Positions 1 to 8,965 of a DNA stretch of 38,773 nucleotides are shown piece after piece. The translations under genes were made by a program, and so were the position numbers. Within the stretch, counting starts at the first letter, position 1. The number at the start of each line of letters is the position of its first letter. The notes below the pieces were generated by a model. That model saw nothing but the letters and a program-made list of their open reading frames with translations, had not been told where the DNA came from and searched no databases. Source of the stretch: Deltaproteobacteria bacterium (GTDB lineage Bacteria; Desulfobacterota; Desulfobulbia; Desulfobulbales; Desulfobulbaceae); contig JAJRQC010000121.1 in the NCBI GenBank assembly GCA_024280455.1, positions 1 through 38,773 on the forward strand, given 5' to 3'.

Positions 1-173
1 CCTGTAAGTAAATAACATGGCCATCTTGCATCTTATCTTCGGGTCAGATTTGAATGAGGCTCAATCACAAAATCCTCGACGTAGCCCTGCTACGCCTGCG
101 GTTTTGTTCAATCTCCTCATCCAAATCTGACCCAAACCTAAACGCAATATCAGCCATGTTATTTTCCTACAAG
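1..173. repeat. Imperfect long inverted repeat (cut by window edge)
   Basis: Two arms are symmetric about base 87. The best-matched pieces are 41-59 with 115-133 (GGGTCAGATTT and GATGAGG-like blocks) and 11-21 with 153-163 (AAATAACATGGC type). The centre holds GTAGC/GCTAC around a 3-base spacer. By hand count about 33 of 46 positions pair between 41 and 133. This could be a foldback or MITE-like element, or a large RNA hairpin in front of dxs. The left end is not in the window, so its true length is unknown. No transposase is present. Confidence 0.6.
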
Positions 174-226
174 CCCTTAGTCATACCCTCTTGCTCGTTT
201 AATATTTTTTTTAGAGTTACAAAAAC

Positions 227-2131
227 ATGCTTATGATACATGCAGAGGCAGACCGGCAGACGAGTCTGCTTGACTCCATAGATTCCCCAACTGATCTACG
301 AACACTTCCCCTGGAACAGTTGGAAACGCTTGCTCTTGAGCTGCGCGACAAGATTATCCATACCGTTTCCGACACCGGTGGCCACCTTGCGCCCAGCCTG
401 GGCGTGGTCGAACTGACCATCGCCCTCCATTATGTTTTCAACACCCCTGAGGATAAAATCATCTGGGATGTCGGACATCAGGCCTATACCCATAAGCTAC
501 TCACCGGCAGGCGCAAACAATTCCACACCCTGCGTCAGCATCAGGGCATCAGCGGTTTTCCCAAACGGGCTGAAAGCCCATACGATGTTGTCGAAAGCGG
601 GCACAGTTCCACTTCCATATCCTATGGCCTCGGCATTGCCACCGGCAAAAGTCTGAACCAGGACAACAGCAAGGTTATTTCAGTTATCGGCGACGGTTCC
701 ATGACCGCAGGTCTGGCCTTTGAGGGATTGAATCAGGCCGGACACCTTGATAAAGATCTGATCGTTATCCTCAATGATAATGAGATGTCGATTTCGCCTA
801 ACGTTGGGGCAATGTCCAGTTTCCTCAACAAAAAACTCACCGGCAAGACCGTTCGCAGGCTGCGTGACCATATAGAAGACAGCCTGATGTCGCTGTCCTC
901 GGTGGGAGAAAACATTTTAACGGTCCTGCGCAAAAGTGAAGAAAGCCTGAAAGCCTTTTTCACACCCGGCATGTTGTTTGAGGCCTTGAAATTCCAGTAC
1001 ATCGGCCCTATTCCCGGACATAAACTTGATGACCTGATCGAGACCCTGGAAAACGTCAGAGACCACAGCCATGGCCCGGTGCTGGTACATGTACTGACGA
1101 CCAAGGGAAAAGGGTATGAGCCGGCGGAAACCAACCCCGGCGATTATCACGGGGTTGGCCCTTTTGATATCGCCACCGGCAAGGCAAAAATCACAAATGA
1201 AAACATTTCCTATACAAAAATTTTCGGCAATACACTATGTCGAATGGCCGAAAAAGATACCCGCATCACCGCTATCACCGCGGCCATGCCGGCAGGAACA
1301 GGGCTGACCGAGTTCAGCCGGCAGTTTCCCGATCGATTCTTTGATGTCGGCATTGCCGAACAACACGCGGTCACCTTTGCCGCCGGCCAGGCGATGGAAG
1401 GGCTGCGACCGGTGGTCGCCGTCTACTCCACCTTTATGCAGCGTGCCCTGGACCAGATCATCCATGACGTCTGCCTGCCCAATCTGCCGGTCACCTTTGC
1501 CCTTGATCGGGCAGGTGTGGTCGGCGATGACGGTCCGACCCATCACGGGGTCTTTGATATCTCTTTTCTGCGTTTTATTCCTAACCTGACCGTGGTTGCA
1601 CCCAAAGATGAAAATGAATTGCAACAGATGCTCTACAGCGCCGTTAACCATGACGGTCCGGTAGCTATCCGCTACCCGCGGGGGGCCGGTATCGGCGTCA
1701 GCTGTGAAGAACCGGAAAAATGTCTTGAAACAGGCAGGGGCGAACTCCTGCGGGAAGGTGACGACCTCCTTCTTCTCCCCATCGGCAACAGGGTCTACCC
1801 TGCACTCGAAGCAGCAGAGGGGCTGGAAAAACTTGGGGTCAGTGCCGCTGTGATCAATCCACGCTTCATTAAACCGCTGGACAACGAGCTTATCAGCCAC
1901 TGGGCACGAAAAACTGGCCGGGTGGTTACGGTGGAAGATAATGTCAAAAAGGGAGGATTCGGCAGTGCCATCCTGCAGATGCTTGCCGAGTTACATCTCA
2001 ACATCCCCGTCCGGCTACTCGGCTATGGCAATACGTTCATTGAGCAGGGACCGCAACAGACCCTGTGGAAGGATGCGGGCATTGATACCGCCGGTATTAT
2101 AAACGGCGCCCTTGAGGTCATGAAGAAATAA
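227..2131 (+). CDS. dxs: 1-deoxy-D-xylulose-5-phosphate synthase
   Basis: Condenses pyruvate with glyceraldehyde 3-phosphate, using thiamine diphosphate, to make 1-deoxy-D-xylulose 5-phosphate, the first step of the MEP isoprenoid pathway in the cytoplasm. The 634 residues are the usual DXS length. Visible landmarks: the diphosphate-binding GDG at 155-157 with NDN at 183-185, the pyrimidine-binding domain with DRAG at 427-430 followed by GDDGPTHHG, and a C-terminal transketolase domain from about 500. The ATG at 227 is followed by an in-frame ATG at 233; no clear Shine-Dalgarno lies before either, so the start may move by two codons. The gene stands alone, behind the inverted repeat and convergent with the epimerase. 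ispE of the same pathway is encoded at 19743-20672. Confidence 0.97.
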   Translation: MLMIHAEADRQTSLLDSIDSPTDLRTLPLEQLETLALELRDKIIHTVSDTGGHLAPSLGVVELTIALHYVFNTPEDKIIWDVGHQAYTHKLLTGRRKQFHTLRQHQGISGFPKRAESPYDVVESGHSSTSISYGLGIATGKSLNQDNSKVISVIGDGSMTAGLAFEGLNQAGHLDKDLIVILNDNEMSISPNVGAMSSFLNKKLTGKTVRRLRDHIEDSLMSLSSVGENILTVLRKSEESLKAFFTPGMLFEALKFQYIGPIPGHKLDDLIETLENVRDHSHGPVLVHVLTTKGKGYEPAETNPGDYHGVGPFDIATGKAKITNENISYTKIFGNTLCRMAEKDTRITAITAAMPAGTGLTEFSRQFPDRFFDVGIAEQHAVTFAAGQAMEGLRPVVAVYSTFMQRALDQIIHDVCLPNLPVTFALDRAGVVGDDGPTHHGVFDISFLRFIPNLTVVAPKDENELQQMLYSAVNHDGPVAIRYPRGAGIGVSCEEPEKCLETGRGELLREGDDLLLLPIGNRVYPALEAAEGLEKLGVSAAVINPRFIKPLDNELISHWARKTGRVVTVEDNVKKGGFGSAILQMLAELHLNIPVRLLGYGNTFIEQGPQQTLWKDAGIDTAGIINGALEVMKK

Positions 2132-2172
2132 ACAGACTCAAAGATTGTTCTATATCAGCCTGCCTGATCCTG

Positions 2173-2199
2173 TTCCGGCCATGAACTCCATGGCCGGAA
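2173..2199. terminator. Hairpin between convergent dxs and epimerase
   Basis: A perfect 11-bp stem (TTCCGGCCATG paired with CATGGCCGGAA) has a 5-base loop and sits in the 126-base gap between two convergent genes. There is no T tract on either side, so it is a weak candidate for an intrinsic terminator. Its position suits a shared terminator for dxs and the epimerase gene. Confidence 0.45.
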
Positions 2200-2257
2200 A
2201 AGCGATCTGTACCTGAGATGCAATGGTGTTGATTCACCACCATCACAACGCCGTCGA

Positions 2258-3271
2258 TCAGACTTTGTAATATCCCCGGTACCAGTCGACAAAATTTTTC
2301 ACCCCTTCCTCAATTGTGGTCGCCGGTTTAAAATCGATTTCGCGGACCAGATCATCAACATTGGCATAAGTGGCCGGAACATCTCCATCCTGCATGGGCA
2401 GGAAATTCTTTTCCGCCTTTTTACCGAGGCAATCTTCCAGGACTTCAATATAGCGCATCAACTTTTCCTTACTGTTGTTGCCGATATTATAAACCCGCCA
2501 GGGGCAGTAACTGGTTGCCGGATCGGGCTGGTCACCGCTCCAGTCGGGATTGGCCTGCGGAATTGTATCAATCAGCCTGACCACCCCTTCGACAATATCA
2601 TCAATATAGGTAAAATCACGTTCCATATTGCCGTTGTTGAAGACATCAATAGGCCGACCTTCAAGAATGGCCTTGGTAAACAGGAAAAGCGCCATATCCG
2701 GCCGTCCCCATGGACCGTAGACGGTGAAAAAACGGAGGCCGGTGGTGTGGAGATTAAACAGATGACTGTAACTGTGGGCCATCAGCTCACCCGCTTTTTT
2801 TGAGGCGGCATAGAGCGAAACCGGATGATCGACATTATCATGGACCGAAAAGGGCATCTTGGTATTTGCCCCATAGACCGAACTTGACGAGGCATAGAGC
2901 AGGTGTTTGACATTCGTGTGCCGACAACCTTCCAAAATGTTGACAAAGCCGACCAGATTGGTGTCCACATAAGAGCTGGGATTGATCAGTGAGTAGCGCA
3001 CACCGGCCTGGGCAGCGAGGTTGACGACCCCGTCAAACTGCTCGCGCTCAAAGAGTTTTTCCATCTTTTCGCGGTCAGCCATGTCAAAGTCGGCATGTTT
3101 GAACTGCTCATGGTTCATCAGTTCCGCCAGCCTGGATTTTTTCAATTCCGGGTCATAATAAGTATTGAGATTATCGAGACCAACCACTGTCCGGCCATCG
3201 GCCAGAAGCCGTTTCGACAAATTATGGCCGATAAAGCCTGCCGCCCCTGTAACCAGTATTTTTTTAATCAT
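2258..3271 (-). CDS. NAD-dependent nucleotide-sugar epimerase (UDP-glucuronate 4-epimerase type)
   Basis: Extended short-chain dehydrogenase of 337 residues that should interconvert UDP-sugars at C4 through a bound NAD, feeding surface polysaccharide synthesis. The N-terminal Rossmann motif is G9-x-x-G12-x-x-G15 and the catalytic YxxxK is Y154/K158. The sequence N-terminal to mid-protein ([28 protein letters not shown]) matches the CapI/LspL group of UDP-glucuronate epimerases rather than GalE; this assignment is from memory of the family and the exact sugar is inferred. The start is supported by AAGGA about 7 bases before the ATG. Aldolase lies upstream on the same strand with a 119-base gap, so co-transcription is possible but functional linkage is not obvious. 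Confidence 0.88.
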   Translation of the reverse strand: MIKKILVTGAAGFIGHNLSKRLLADGRTVVGLDNLNTYYDPELKKSRLAELMNHEQFKHADFDMADREKMEKLFEREQFDGVVNLAAQAGVRYSLINPSSYVDTNLVGFVNILEGCRHTNVKHLLYASSSSVYGANTKMPFSVHDNVDHPVSLYAASKKAGELMAHSYSHLFNLHTTGLRFFTVYGPWGRPDMALFLFTKAILEGRPIDVFNNGNMERDFTYIDDIVEGVVRLIDTIPQANPDWSGDQPDPATSYCPWRVYNIGNNSKEKLMRYIEVLEDCLGKKAEKNFLPMQDGDVPATYANVDDLVREIDFKPATTIEEGVKNFVDWYRGYYKV

Positions 3272-3390
3272 GAAGCAATCCTTTCACATTTTTTAATGTG
3301 TAACCCAAGATAGTTTAAACAGACCGGATTTGGGGGCATGAGGTCTGTTCTATTACTGCTCTTGGTGCCGGCAAATATTAATTGATCCTT

Positions 3391-4671
3391 TTAGTCATCA
3401 AAATCCCCAGCCGGTCCCTTGTCGGTATCAAGCTCTGCGGCCCGGGCACGAATTTGCTCCCGGGTCCACTCCTCGGGTGATTCGATTCTCCCGGTTTTCG
3501 GGCCCATATCATAGGAACCTGCCTCAAGAATGGCATCAACAGCATATCTTGCCGTATCACCGGCATTAAAAACCTCAACCAGCATGGTATAGACAAAATC
3601 CTCAACCCGTCTGGTCATCCGTTCACGAATGGCCGCAGGCTGACCCATTATTTTATTCTCAAAAACAATATTGAGCTTCTTGAAATCACCACTGGACCAG
3701 CCCTGGGTGTCGGCATAGGTTTTCATCTCCTGCCAGAGCTTCTCCGAGAGTCCTTCATCGACAACCTTGATGAATTCACCCTGCTCATCAAGGGTGGCGT
3801 TCCCGAAATCATTGACCTGCAGCCCCCAGGAAATCATCTGCAGAGCTGTCGCTACATTTGCCTTGGTTGTTCTGGTTTTATCGACAATAGCGCGAAGCCG
3901 ATCGGAATTATTCCCGGAAGTTCCGTGTTGGGCACCGGAAAGTCCGTAGCCGGCCAGGGCATTATGTATTTCGGTGGTCAACTCGACCTGAATGCCCTGG
4001 GCGGAATCCTCAATCCCATGGGTGGTTCCGTTGTTGAGCGCAATCCAGTCCGGAAAAATATTATGGGCATTGAGCCCCTGAATAATAAACAAGGCTTCAT
4101 CTTTTGAAGAAAGACCGTGTTTCCCCTTGATCTCGCCGACCTCGGTTTCAAATCCTGCCCATGAGGGGACATATTTTGCCAGCTCAAGGCTTGCCAGAAG
4201 GTTGTCGTCATCGGGCATATGGGAGGCATCAATGGCAATGGAAGTTATACCGGCATCGAAAAGGGATGGGATCTCGGTTCGGGCAAAAGGAATATCATCC
4301 GGACTCTTAATCCCGTAATGATCGGCATGCAGGGCAACAGGAATCGTAATCCCAAGCTCATTACAGACCGCATCGACCTGTCTGGCCATGTTCCAGTAGT
4401 TGGTTGCGCAGTAGGCATTGGCTCCACCCTCGGACCTGGCAATTTCAATAATAAGAGCGGATCTGGCCCGTTGCGCGGCCCGCAAAGCACCACGAATCAC
4501 AATATGATTTCGACCGTTGGCAGCCATTGTCATGGCCTTGCCTTTGCCAAGCATAGCCTGATCAATGACCTTACCACTGACAAGCAGTGCCCGGGAATTT
4601 GGAAACAAAGAGGTAATATTGGGTGGACGTCCGATTTCCAGGGCGTGATCAAAATCTACAGCATATGACAT
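3391..4671 (-). CDS. fba: Class II fructose-bisphosphate aldolase (long form)
   Basis: Metal-dependent aldolase that splits or forms fructose 1,6-bisphosphate in glycolysis and gluconeogenesis. It has 426 residues, longer than the roughly 300-residue forms. Zinc-site and active-site landmarks include ALHADHYG (the HADH motif), ETEVGEIKG, a GTTHG histidine and GAQHGTSGN, which corresponds to the HGGSG phosphate loop. The C-terminal 60 residues (region RRVEDFVYTMLVEVF and an acidic tail ending DFDD) lie beyond the core TIM barrel. AGGAGG sits 7 bases before the ATG, fixing the start well. Upstream is tatC on the same strand, separated by a 114-base A/T-rich gap. Confidence 0.9.
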   Translation of the reverse strand: MSYAVDFDHALEIGRPPNITSLFPNSRALLVSGKVIDQAMLGKGKAMTMAANGRNHIVIRGALRAAQRARSALIIEIARSEGGANAYCATNYWNMARQVDAVCNELGITIPVALHADHYGIKSPDDIPFARTEIPSLFDAGITSIAIDASHMPDDDNLLASLELAKYVPSWAGFETEVGEIKGKHGLSSKDEALFIIQGLNAHNIFPDWIALNNGTTHGIEDSAQGIQVELTTEIHNALAGYGLSGAQHGTSGNNSDRLRAIVDKTRTTKANVATALQMISWGLQVNDFGNATLDEQGEFIKVVDEGLSEKLWQEMKTYADTQGWSSGDFKKLNIVFENKIMGQPAAIRERMTRRVEDFVYTMLVEVFNAGDTARYAVDAILEAGSYDMGPKTGRIESPEEWTREQIRARAAELDTDKGPAGDFDD

Positions 4672-4785
4672 GATTATCCTCCTGTTATTAAATTTTCATT
4701 TTTTTTTGTAACATATCGTTGTAACAAATTTAAATATCATGATTAAAAACGATGGCAAAGGGGGGCATGGCAAATCCTTCACCGG

Positions 4786-5552
4786 CTACGAATCATTTTC
4801 TTTTGGTTCAAAGCCAAAAAATGTTTTCCGGGCAAAAATCCCGACCGCTATGATACTGACCTCGTATAGAATAATCAAAGGTCCGGCCATGAACAGCTGG
4901 TTGACTACATCAGGGGTCGGGGTCAGGATAGCGGCAGCGATAAAGGCAACAAGAACGGCATACTTTCTATGTTTCTTTAAAAAAGACGCGTTCACCACTC
5001 CTATTTTGGCGAGAAAAACCATAAAAACCGGGAGTTCAAAAACAAGGCCAAAGGCGATAAGCAGGCGCAGGGCCAGGGAGAAGTATTCACTGACTGCCGG
5101 CATCGGATCAAGGATTTCGCTGGAGTAGCCGATAAGGAACCGAAAGGCCGGAGGAAAGACGACAAAATACCCAAAGGCTGCGCCACCTAGAAAACAAAGG
5201 GTTGAAACAACGGAAAAGGGAAGCAGCACCCGTTTTTCATTTTTATAGAGCCCCGGAGCAACGAAACGCCATATCTGTTGAAAAATGACCGGGCTGCCGA
5301 GAAGAATACCACAGACGAGAGCGAGCTTTAGATAAAAAAAAACCCTTCCTGGTAGGAGATAAAGATAAGACTCTTATCTGCAGGCAGAACCCGGATCAGG
5401 GGCCGAAAAAACCAGTCGGCTATGGGTCGAATAAACCCATAGGCAACGGCAAAACCAACGGCAACTGCGGCCAGGGAAATAATCAGGCATGAGCGCAATT
5501 CCGCAAGGTGATCGGTCAGGCTTTGCTTGTCGAGTTGGGCGTTATTCTCCAT
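4786..5552 (-). pseudogene. tatC: tatC, Sec-independent protein translocase subunit, interrupted by a frameshift
   Basis: TatC is the multi-spanning membrane subunit that recognises twin-arginine signal peptides. The N-terminal part (5552 to about 5337) starts MENNAQLDKQSL, carries the family's HLAELR motif, two membrane segments and the conserved Glu of SYQEGF, then stops after FFFI. The rest continues in the next frame, in order YLKLAL, membrane spans, APGLYKNEKR and LTPTPDVVNQ, ending at 4786. The break lies in nine consecutive A (nine T in the mRNA) at 5334-5342. One extra T, or a -1 slip on the run, restores a normal protein of about 255 residues. Both halves remain free of other lesions, so this is a recent mutation, a sequencing error or a recoding site. 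No tatA/tatB is present in the window. Confidence 0.85.
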
Positions 5553-5606
5553 GAAACTGTTCGGTATATGTGTTTGATTGGATCTTTCTAAACGAAACTT
5601 TTTAAC

Positions 5607-5635
5607 ATGTTACCCTAATTTATTTCTGATGTAAA
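5607..5635 (-). promoter_or_regulatory. Candidate sigma-70 promoter for tatC
   Basis: On the minus strand TTTACA (5630-5635) and TAACAT (5607-5612) are separated by 17 bases, about 55 bases before the tatC ATG. They match consensus at 5 of 6 and 4 of 6 positions. Found by eye only. Confidence 0.4.
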
Positions 5636-5665
5636 CGGCTTAGAGGTGATCAACGACCTTAACAT

Positions 5666-5694
5666 TTGACTCTTTTCCTTTGAACAGATACACT
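5666..5694 (+). promoter_or_regulatory. Candidate sigma-70 promoter for the response regulator
   Basis: TTGACT (5666-5671), a 17-base spacer, then TACACT (5689-5694), ending 46 bases before the response-regulator ATG. It is arranged back-to-back with the tatC candidate promoter in the same divergent gap. Found by eye only. Confidence 0.45.
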
Positions 5695-5740
5695 GAAACA
5701 GTGAAACAAAAAGTTTTTTATTGATCCATTTTTCCAGACT

Positions 5741-7114
5741 ATGCAGACAATTTTAGTTGTTGATGATGAACTGAGTATGCGGGAATTTCTCAAGATATTA
5801 CTTGAGAAAGAGGGATACCGCATATTGACCGCCGCCGATGGCGCTGAGGCACTGAGTCTTGCCGGCCAGAACTCCATCGACCTGGTTGTCTCCGATATTC
5901 GAATGCCCGGTATCAGCGGGCTCGAACTGCTGGCCGTACTCAAAGAGAAAAATGCAGACCTGCCCGTCATAATGATCACCGCCTTCGCTTCCCCGGACGA
6001 TGCGGTGACTGCGATGAAAAACGGCGCCTTTGACTATATCACAAAACCCTTTAATGTTGACGAGATAAAGAGTGTTATTTATTCGGCAACCACCCAGTCC
6101 CCTGAAAAATTCTCCCAGAGCTTGCCTGACGATTTTCCTGAAATTATCGGCCAGGGACCGGAGATGGTCAAAATTTTCGACCTGATTAAACGTATTGCCC
6201 CGACTCCGGCAAATATTTTAATTTACGGTGAATCCGGGACCGGTAAAGAACTTGTGGCCAAGGCTATTCACAGACATTCACGAGTGGCCGATAATCCGTT
6301 TGTCCCCATTACCTGCAGCGCAATCCCGGAAAGTCTTTTGGAGAGTGAACTTTTTGGTCATGTGAAAGGTTCCTTTACCGGGGCCATTGCCGACAAAGCC
6401 GGCCTCTTTCAGCAGGCTGACAACGGCACCGCCTTTCTTGATGAGATCGGGGAACTGACACCGATTATCCAGACCAAACTCCTCAGGGTCCTGCAGGAAC
6501 GTGAATTTATGCCGGTTGGCTCTCCGAAAACACAGCAGGTAAACGTACGGATCATTGCCGCCACCAATAGAAACCTGGAAGATGAAATCATAGCTGGAAA
6601 TTTTCGAGAGGATCTGTATTACCGCCTTGCGGTTGTTCCGATCCGGGTTCCTCCCTTGCGTGAACGAAAGGAAGATGTGTCGCTTCTCGTTGAACATTTC
6701 CTGAAAAAATATTCAAACATTATGGGCAAGGAGGTGCAGACGATCTCCTCCTATGGCCTTGAAGTCTTGATGGAATACGACTTTCCAGGTAACGTGCGTG
6801 AGCTGGAAAATATAATCGAACGTGGTGTTGCTCTTGAGTCCTCAAATATTATCCTGCCCGAAAGTCTCATCCTTTCCCTCCACAAAAAAAATGCCCACTC
6901 CAGTCAGAAAATTGAGGAGGCTCTGTTTACAGCTGCTCACAGCGAACAGGAACTCTTTGAACGGGGCATGGAAGAGGTTCTGATCGACGTGGAAAAAGAA
7001 ATGATACAGTATGCCCTGGAAAAATCAGGCAACTCAAAAATGGGTGCAGCCGAGCTTCTAAAAATAAGTTTCAGATCCTTACGGTATAAAACAAAAAAAT
7101 ATGGGATAGGCTGA
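5741..7114 (+). CDS. NtrC-family sigma-54 response regulator, PilR-like
   Basis: Cytoplasmic transcription activator for sigma-54 promoters, 457 residues. The receiver domain (1-115) has acidic D8/D9, phospho-acceptor D52 and K102. The AAA+ domain has Walker A GESGTGKE at 163-170, the sigma-54 loop GSFTGA at 210-215 (Ser for the common Ala, as in PilR proteins) and Walker B FLDEI at about 232-236. A Fis-type helix-turn-helix occupies about 415-457 (AAELLKISFRSLRYK). The cognate kinase follows 42 bases downstream, a typical two-gene operon. PilR is suggested by overall layout and the kinase's PilS-like form; target promoters are unknown and no pilin gene lies in the window. No strong Shine-Dalgarno is seen before the ATG. 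Confidence 0.9.
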   Translation: MQTILVVDDELSMREFLKILLEKEGYRILTAADGAEALSLAGQNSIDLVVSDIRMPGISGLELLAVLKEKNADLPVIMITAFASPDDAVTAMKNGAFDYITKPFNVDEIKSVIYSATTQSPEKFSQSLPDDFPEIIGQGPEMVKIFDLIKRIAPTPANILIYGESGTGKELVAKAIHRHSRVADNPFVPITCSAIPESLLESELFGHVKGSFTGAIADKAGLFQQADNGTAFLDEIGELTPIIQTKLLRVLQEREFMPVGSPKTQQVNVRIIAATNRNLEDEIIAGNFREDLYYRLAVVPIRVPPLRERKEDVSLLVEHFLKKYSNIMGKEVQTISSYGLEVLMEYDFPGNVRELENIIERGVALESSNIILPESLILSLHKKNAHSSQKIEEALFTAAHSEQELFERGMEEVLIDVEKEMIQYALEKSGNSKMGAAELLKISFRSLRYKTKKYGIG

Positions 7115-7156
7115 GCAACACTGCGTCAGCCTCCCCGGGACAGAATACAATCATCG

Positions 7157-8857
7157 ATGATGAATTTTGGTTTTTTTAAAGCTCTGACACCGATCTACGA
7201 CAATAACAGACAGTTGCGGCGCCATATTCTCTGGCTCTTGCTGATCCGGGTCATTTTCTTTACCCTGCTTATAGGCATCACCGCGGTCCTCGCCCTGCTC
7301 GGCACCCAGGTTCTCCTCCCTCCTCCGGCCGTTACCCTGGCCTTTCTGGCGGTGCTCTTTATTTTCTCCATCGGTTCCACGGCCCTGTTACAAAAAAACG
7401 ACCTGCGACTGCAGCGTTTTGGATTGATCCAGTTTCTCAGCGACACGATCTTCGCGGCAATCCTAGTCTACGGCACCGGCTGCAGCCAGTCGATTTTTAC
7501 CCCCGTCTTTATCCTGCCTGTCATTGCCGGCGGCCTGATCATGTACCGGACCGGAGGATTGATGTCTGCCGCCGCCGCCACCATTCTCTACGGACTGGTC
7601 CTCTTTATGGAGTATGCCGGTGTCCTGCCCGATTATATGGCGGAAATCGGCTATGTCACCGTTCACGACGTGCTCAAAGCAACCAACCTCTTTGCCGTCT
7701 ACGGGGTGACTTTTTTCCTCACCGCCTTTCTCAGTGGCACCCTTGCCGCCCGCCTGCGGACCACGGAGGAGGCACTCAGCCGAACCTCCCTTGAATTTGA
7801 CCGATTGACCCTGCTGTATAAACAGATTTTTGAAGATATATCCACCGGTATCATCACCGTTGATGATGCAGGCGCAATTACTTCCTGCAATACCGCTGCC
7901 GGTCGAATCACAGGGTATCCACCTGCAGAGGTTATCGGCCGCCCCATTGAGGATCACTTCCCCAGCCTCCAGCTTGAAAAAATATCCATCAGGCAGGTGG
8001 TTGATCTGAAGAAAAAAGACGGCTCAATGATTCGGGCCGGATACTCGTTCTCACGCCTCAACCTGCCGCCGGATCCTGAACGGGCGGACGTTGCCTGCAA
8101 CAACTGCAAGGTGATCACTCTGCAGGATATCAGCACCATTGAAAAAATGGAAAAAAGGGTTCGGGAAGCGGAAAAAATGGCGGCGATTGGCGAGCTCAGT
8201 GCCTCAATCGCCCATGACTTCAGGAACCCCCTGGCCGCCATCTCCGGGTGCGCCCAATTGCTCGCCCTGGAAGAAGGGGGCCAAGAGGGAACCGGCAAGA
8301 GTTTAAGCACAATAATCCTCCGCGAATCAAACCGGATGGCCAAAACCATTACCGACTTTCTGCAATTCGCCAGGCCTGCTGCCATTCAGGAAGAATGGTT
8401 TGATTTGCAGCGACTGGTCATTGAATCCATTGCCGCTGAACAAGACCTGCACTCCAGATATCTCAAAGGATTGATAGAAATGAATATTCCTGAAAATCTG
8501 GATGGATTCGGCGATCGCCAGCAATTGCAGACGGTTTTGACTCATCTACTTGAAAACAGCCTGACGTTTTCACCGGAAGAAAACGGCCCGATTACCGTCT
8601 CTGCGCGTGAAGACTCCTGGAATGTTATAAATGGTATCCGTATTGAAGTCCGAGACCTTGGACCCGGCATCGACCCTGCAACCAGGGAAAAGATTTTTCA
8701 GCCCTTCTTTTCAACCAGAGAGAGCGGAACAGGCCTCGGCCTTGCCATTATTCGCCAGATTGTTGAGAATCACCACGGAGAAGTTGTGGTGATCAGCAGT
8801 CCCGGACAGGGATGCACCATGCAAATCTTCCTGCCCCTGCCCTCACATATTGCCTGA
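7157..8857 (+). CDS. PAS-containing membrane sensor histidine kinase, PilS-like
   Basis: Likely phosphorylates the response regulator encoded just upstream. It has 566 residues. About six hydrophobic segments fill residues 20-190 (for example LLLIRVIFFTLLIGITAVLA split into spans), the PilS-type membrane domain. A PAS domain follows at about 215-335 (ITSCNTAAGRITGYP, EVIGRPIEDHFP). The dimerisation/phospho-acceptor H box is AHDFRNPLAAISG with H353, and the catalytic ATPase domain has DLGPGIDP and GTGLGLAI near 495-530. Within PAS a pair of Cys (CNNCK) could bind metal or thiol, but this is speculative. ATG codons occur at 7157 and 7160. Kinase after regulator is the reverse of the usual pilS-pilR order. 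Confidence 0.9.
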   Translation: MMNFGFFKALTPIYDNNRQLRRHILWLLLIRVIFFTLLIGITAVLALLGTQVLLPPPAVTLAFLAVLFIFSIGSTALLQKNDLRLQRFGLIQFLSDTIFAAILVYGTGCSQSIFTPVFILPVIAGGLIMYRTGGLMSAAAATILYGLVLFMEYAGVLPDYMAEIGYVTVHDVLKATNLFAVYGVTFFLTAFLSGTLAARLRTTEEALSRTSLEFDRLTLLYKQIFEDISTGIITVDDAGAITSCNTAAGRITGYPPAEVIGRPIEDHFPSLQLEKISIRQVVDLKKKDGSMIRAGYSFSRLNLPPDPERADVACNNCKVITLQDISTIEKMEKRVREAEKMAAIGELSASIAHDFRNPLAAISGCAQLLALEEGGQEGTGKSLSTIILRESNRMAKTITDFLQFARPAAIQEEWFDLQRLVIESIAAEQDLHSRYLKGLIEMNIPENLDGFGDRQQLQTVLTHLLENSLTFSPEENGPITVSAREDSWNVINGIRIEVRDLGPGIDPATREKIFQPFFSTRESGTGLGLAIIRQIVENHHGEVVVISSPGQGCTMQIFLPLPSHIA

Positions 8858-8897
8858 TTTTTTTGTATTCGCCAAGCAGGAAAACTGCATCTTTTCG

Positions 8898-8944
8898 CAG
8901 CGATCCGGATACCCGTGCAGAATGCACGGGCATCCGGATCGCTG
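8898..8944. terminator. Long GC-rich hairpin between convergent kinase and murA
   Basis: A stem of about 20 bp (CAGCGATCCGGAT with ATCCGGATCGCTG, then CCCGTGCA with TGCACGGG) closes a GAA loop with a single internal mismatch. It lies midway between the stop codons of two convergent genes and could terminate both, although neither side has a good T tract. Confidence 0.6.
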
Positions 8945-8965
8945 ACTCAAATTGATGGCCGAGGG

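Noticed and set aside
54-236. 60-residue plus-strand frame before dxs
   Set aside because: It lies across the inverted repeat, has no ribosome-binding site and overlaps the dxs start; no protein-like features.
1235-1900. 221-residue minus-strand frame within dxs
   Set aside because: Antisense shadow of a clearly coding gene; no family features.
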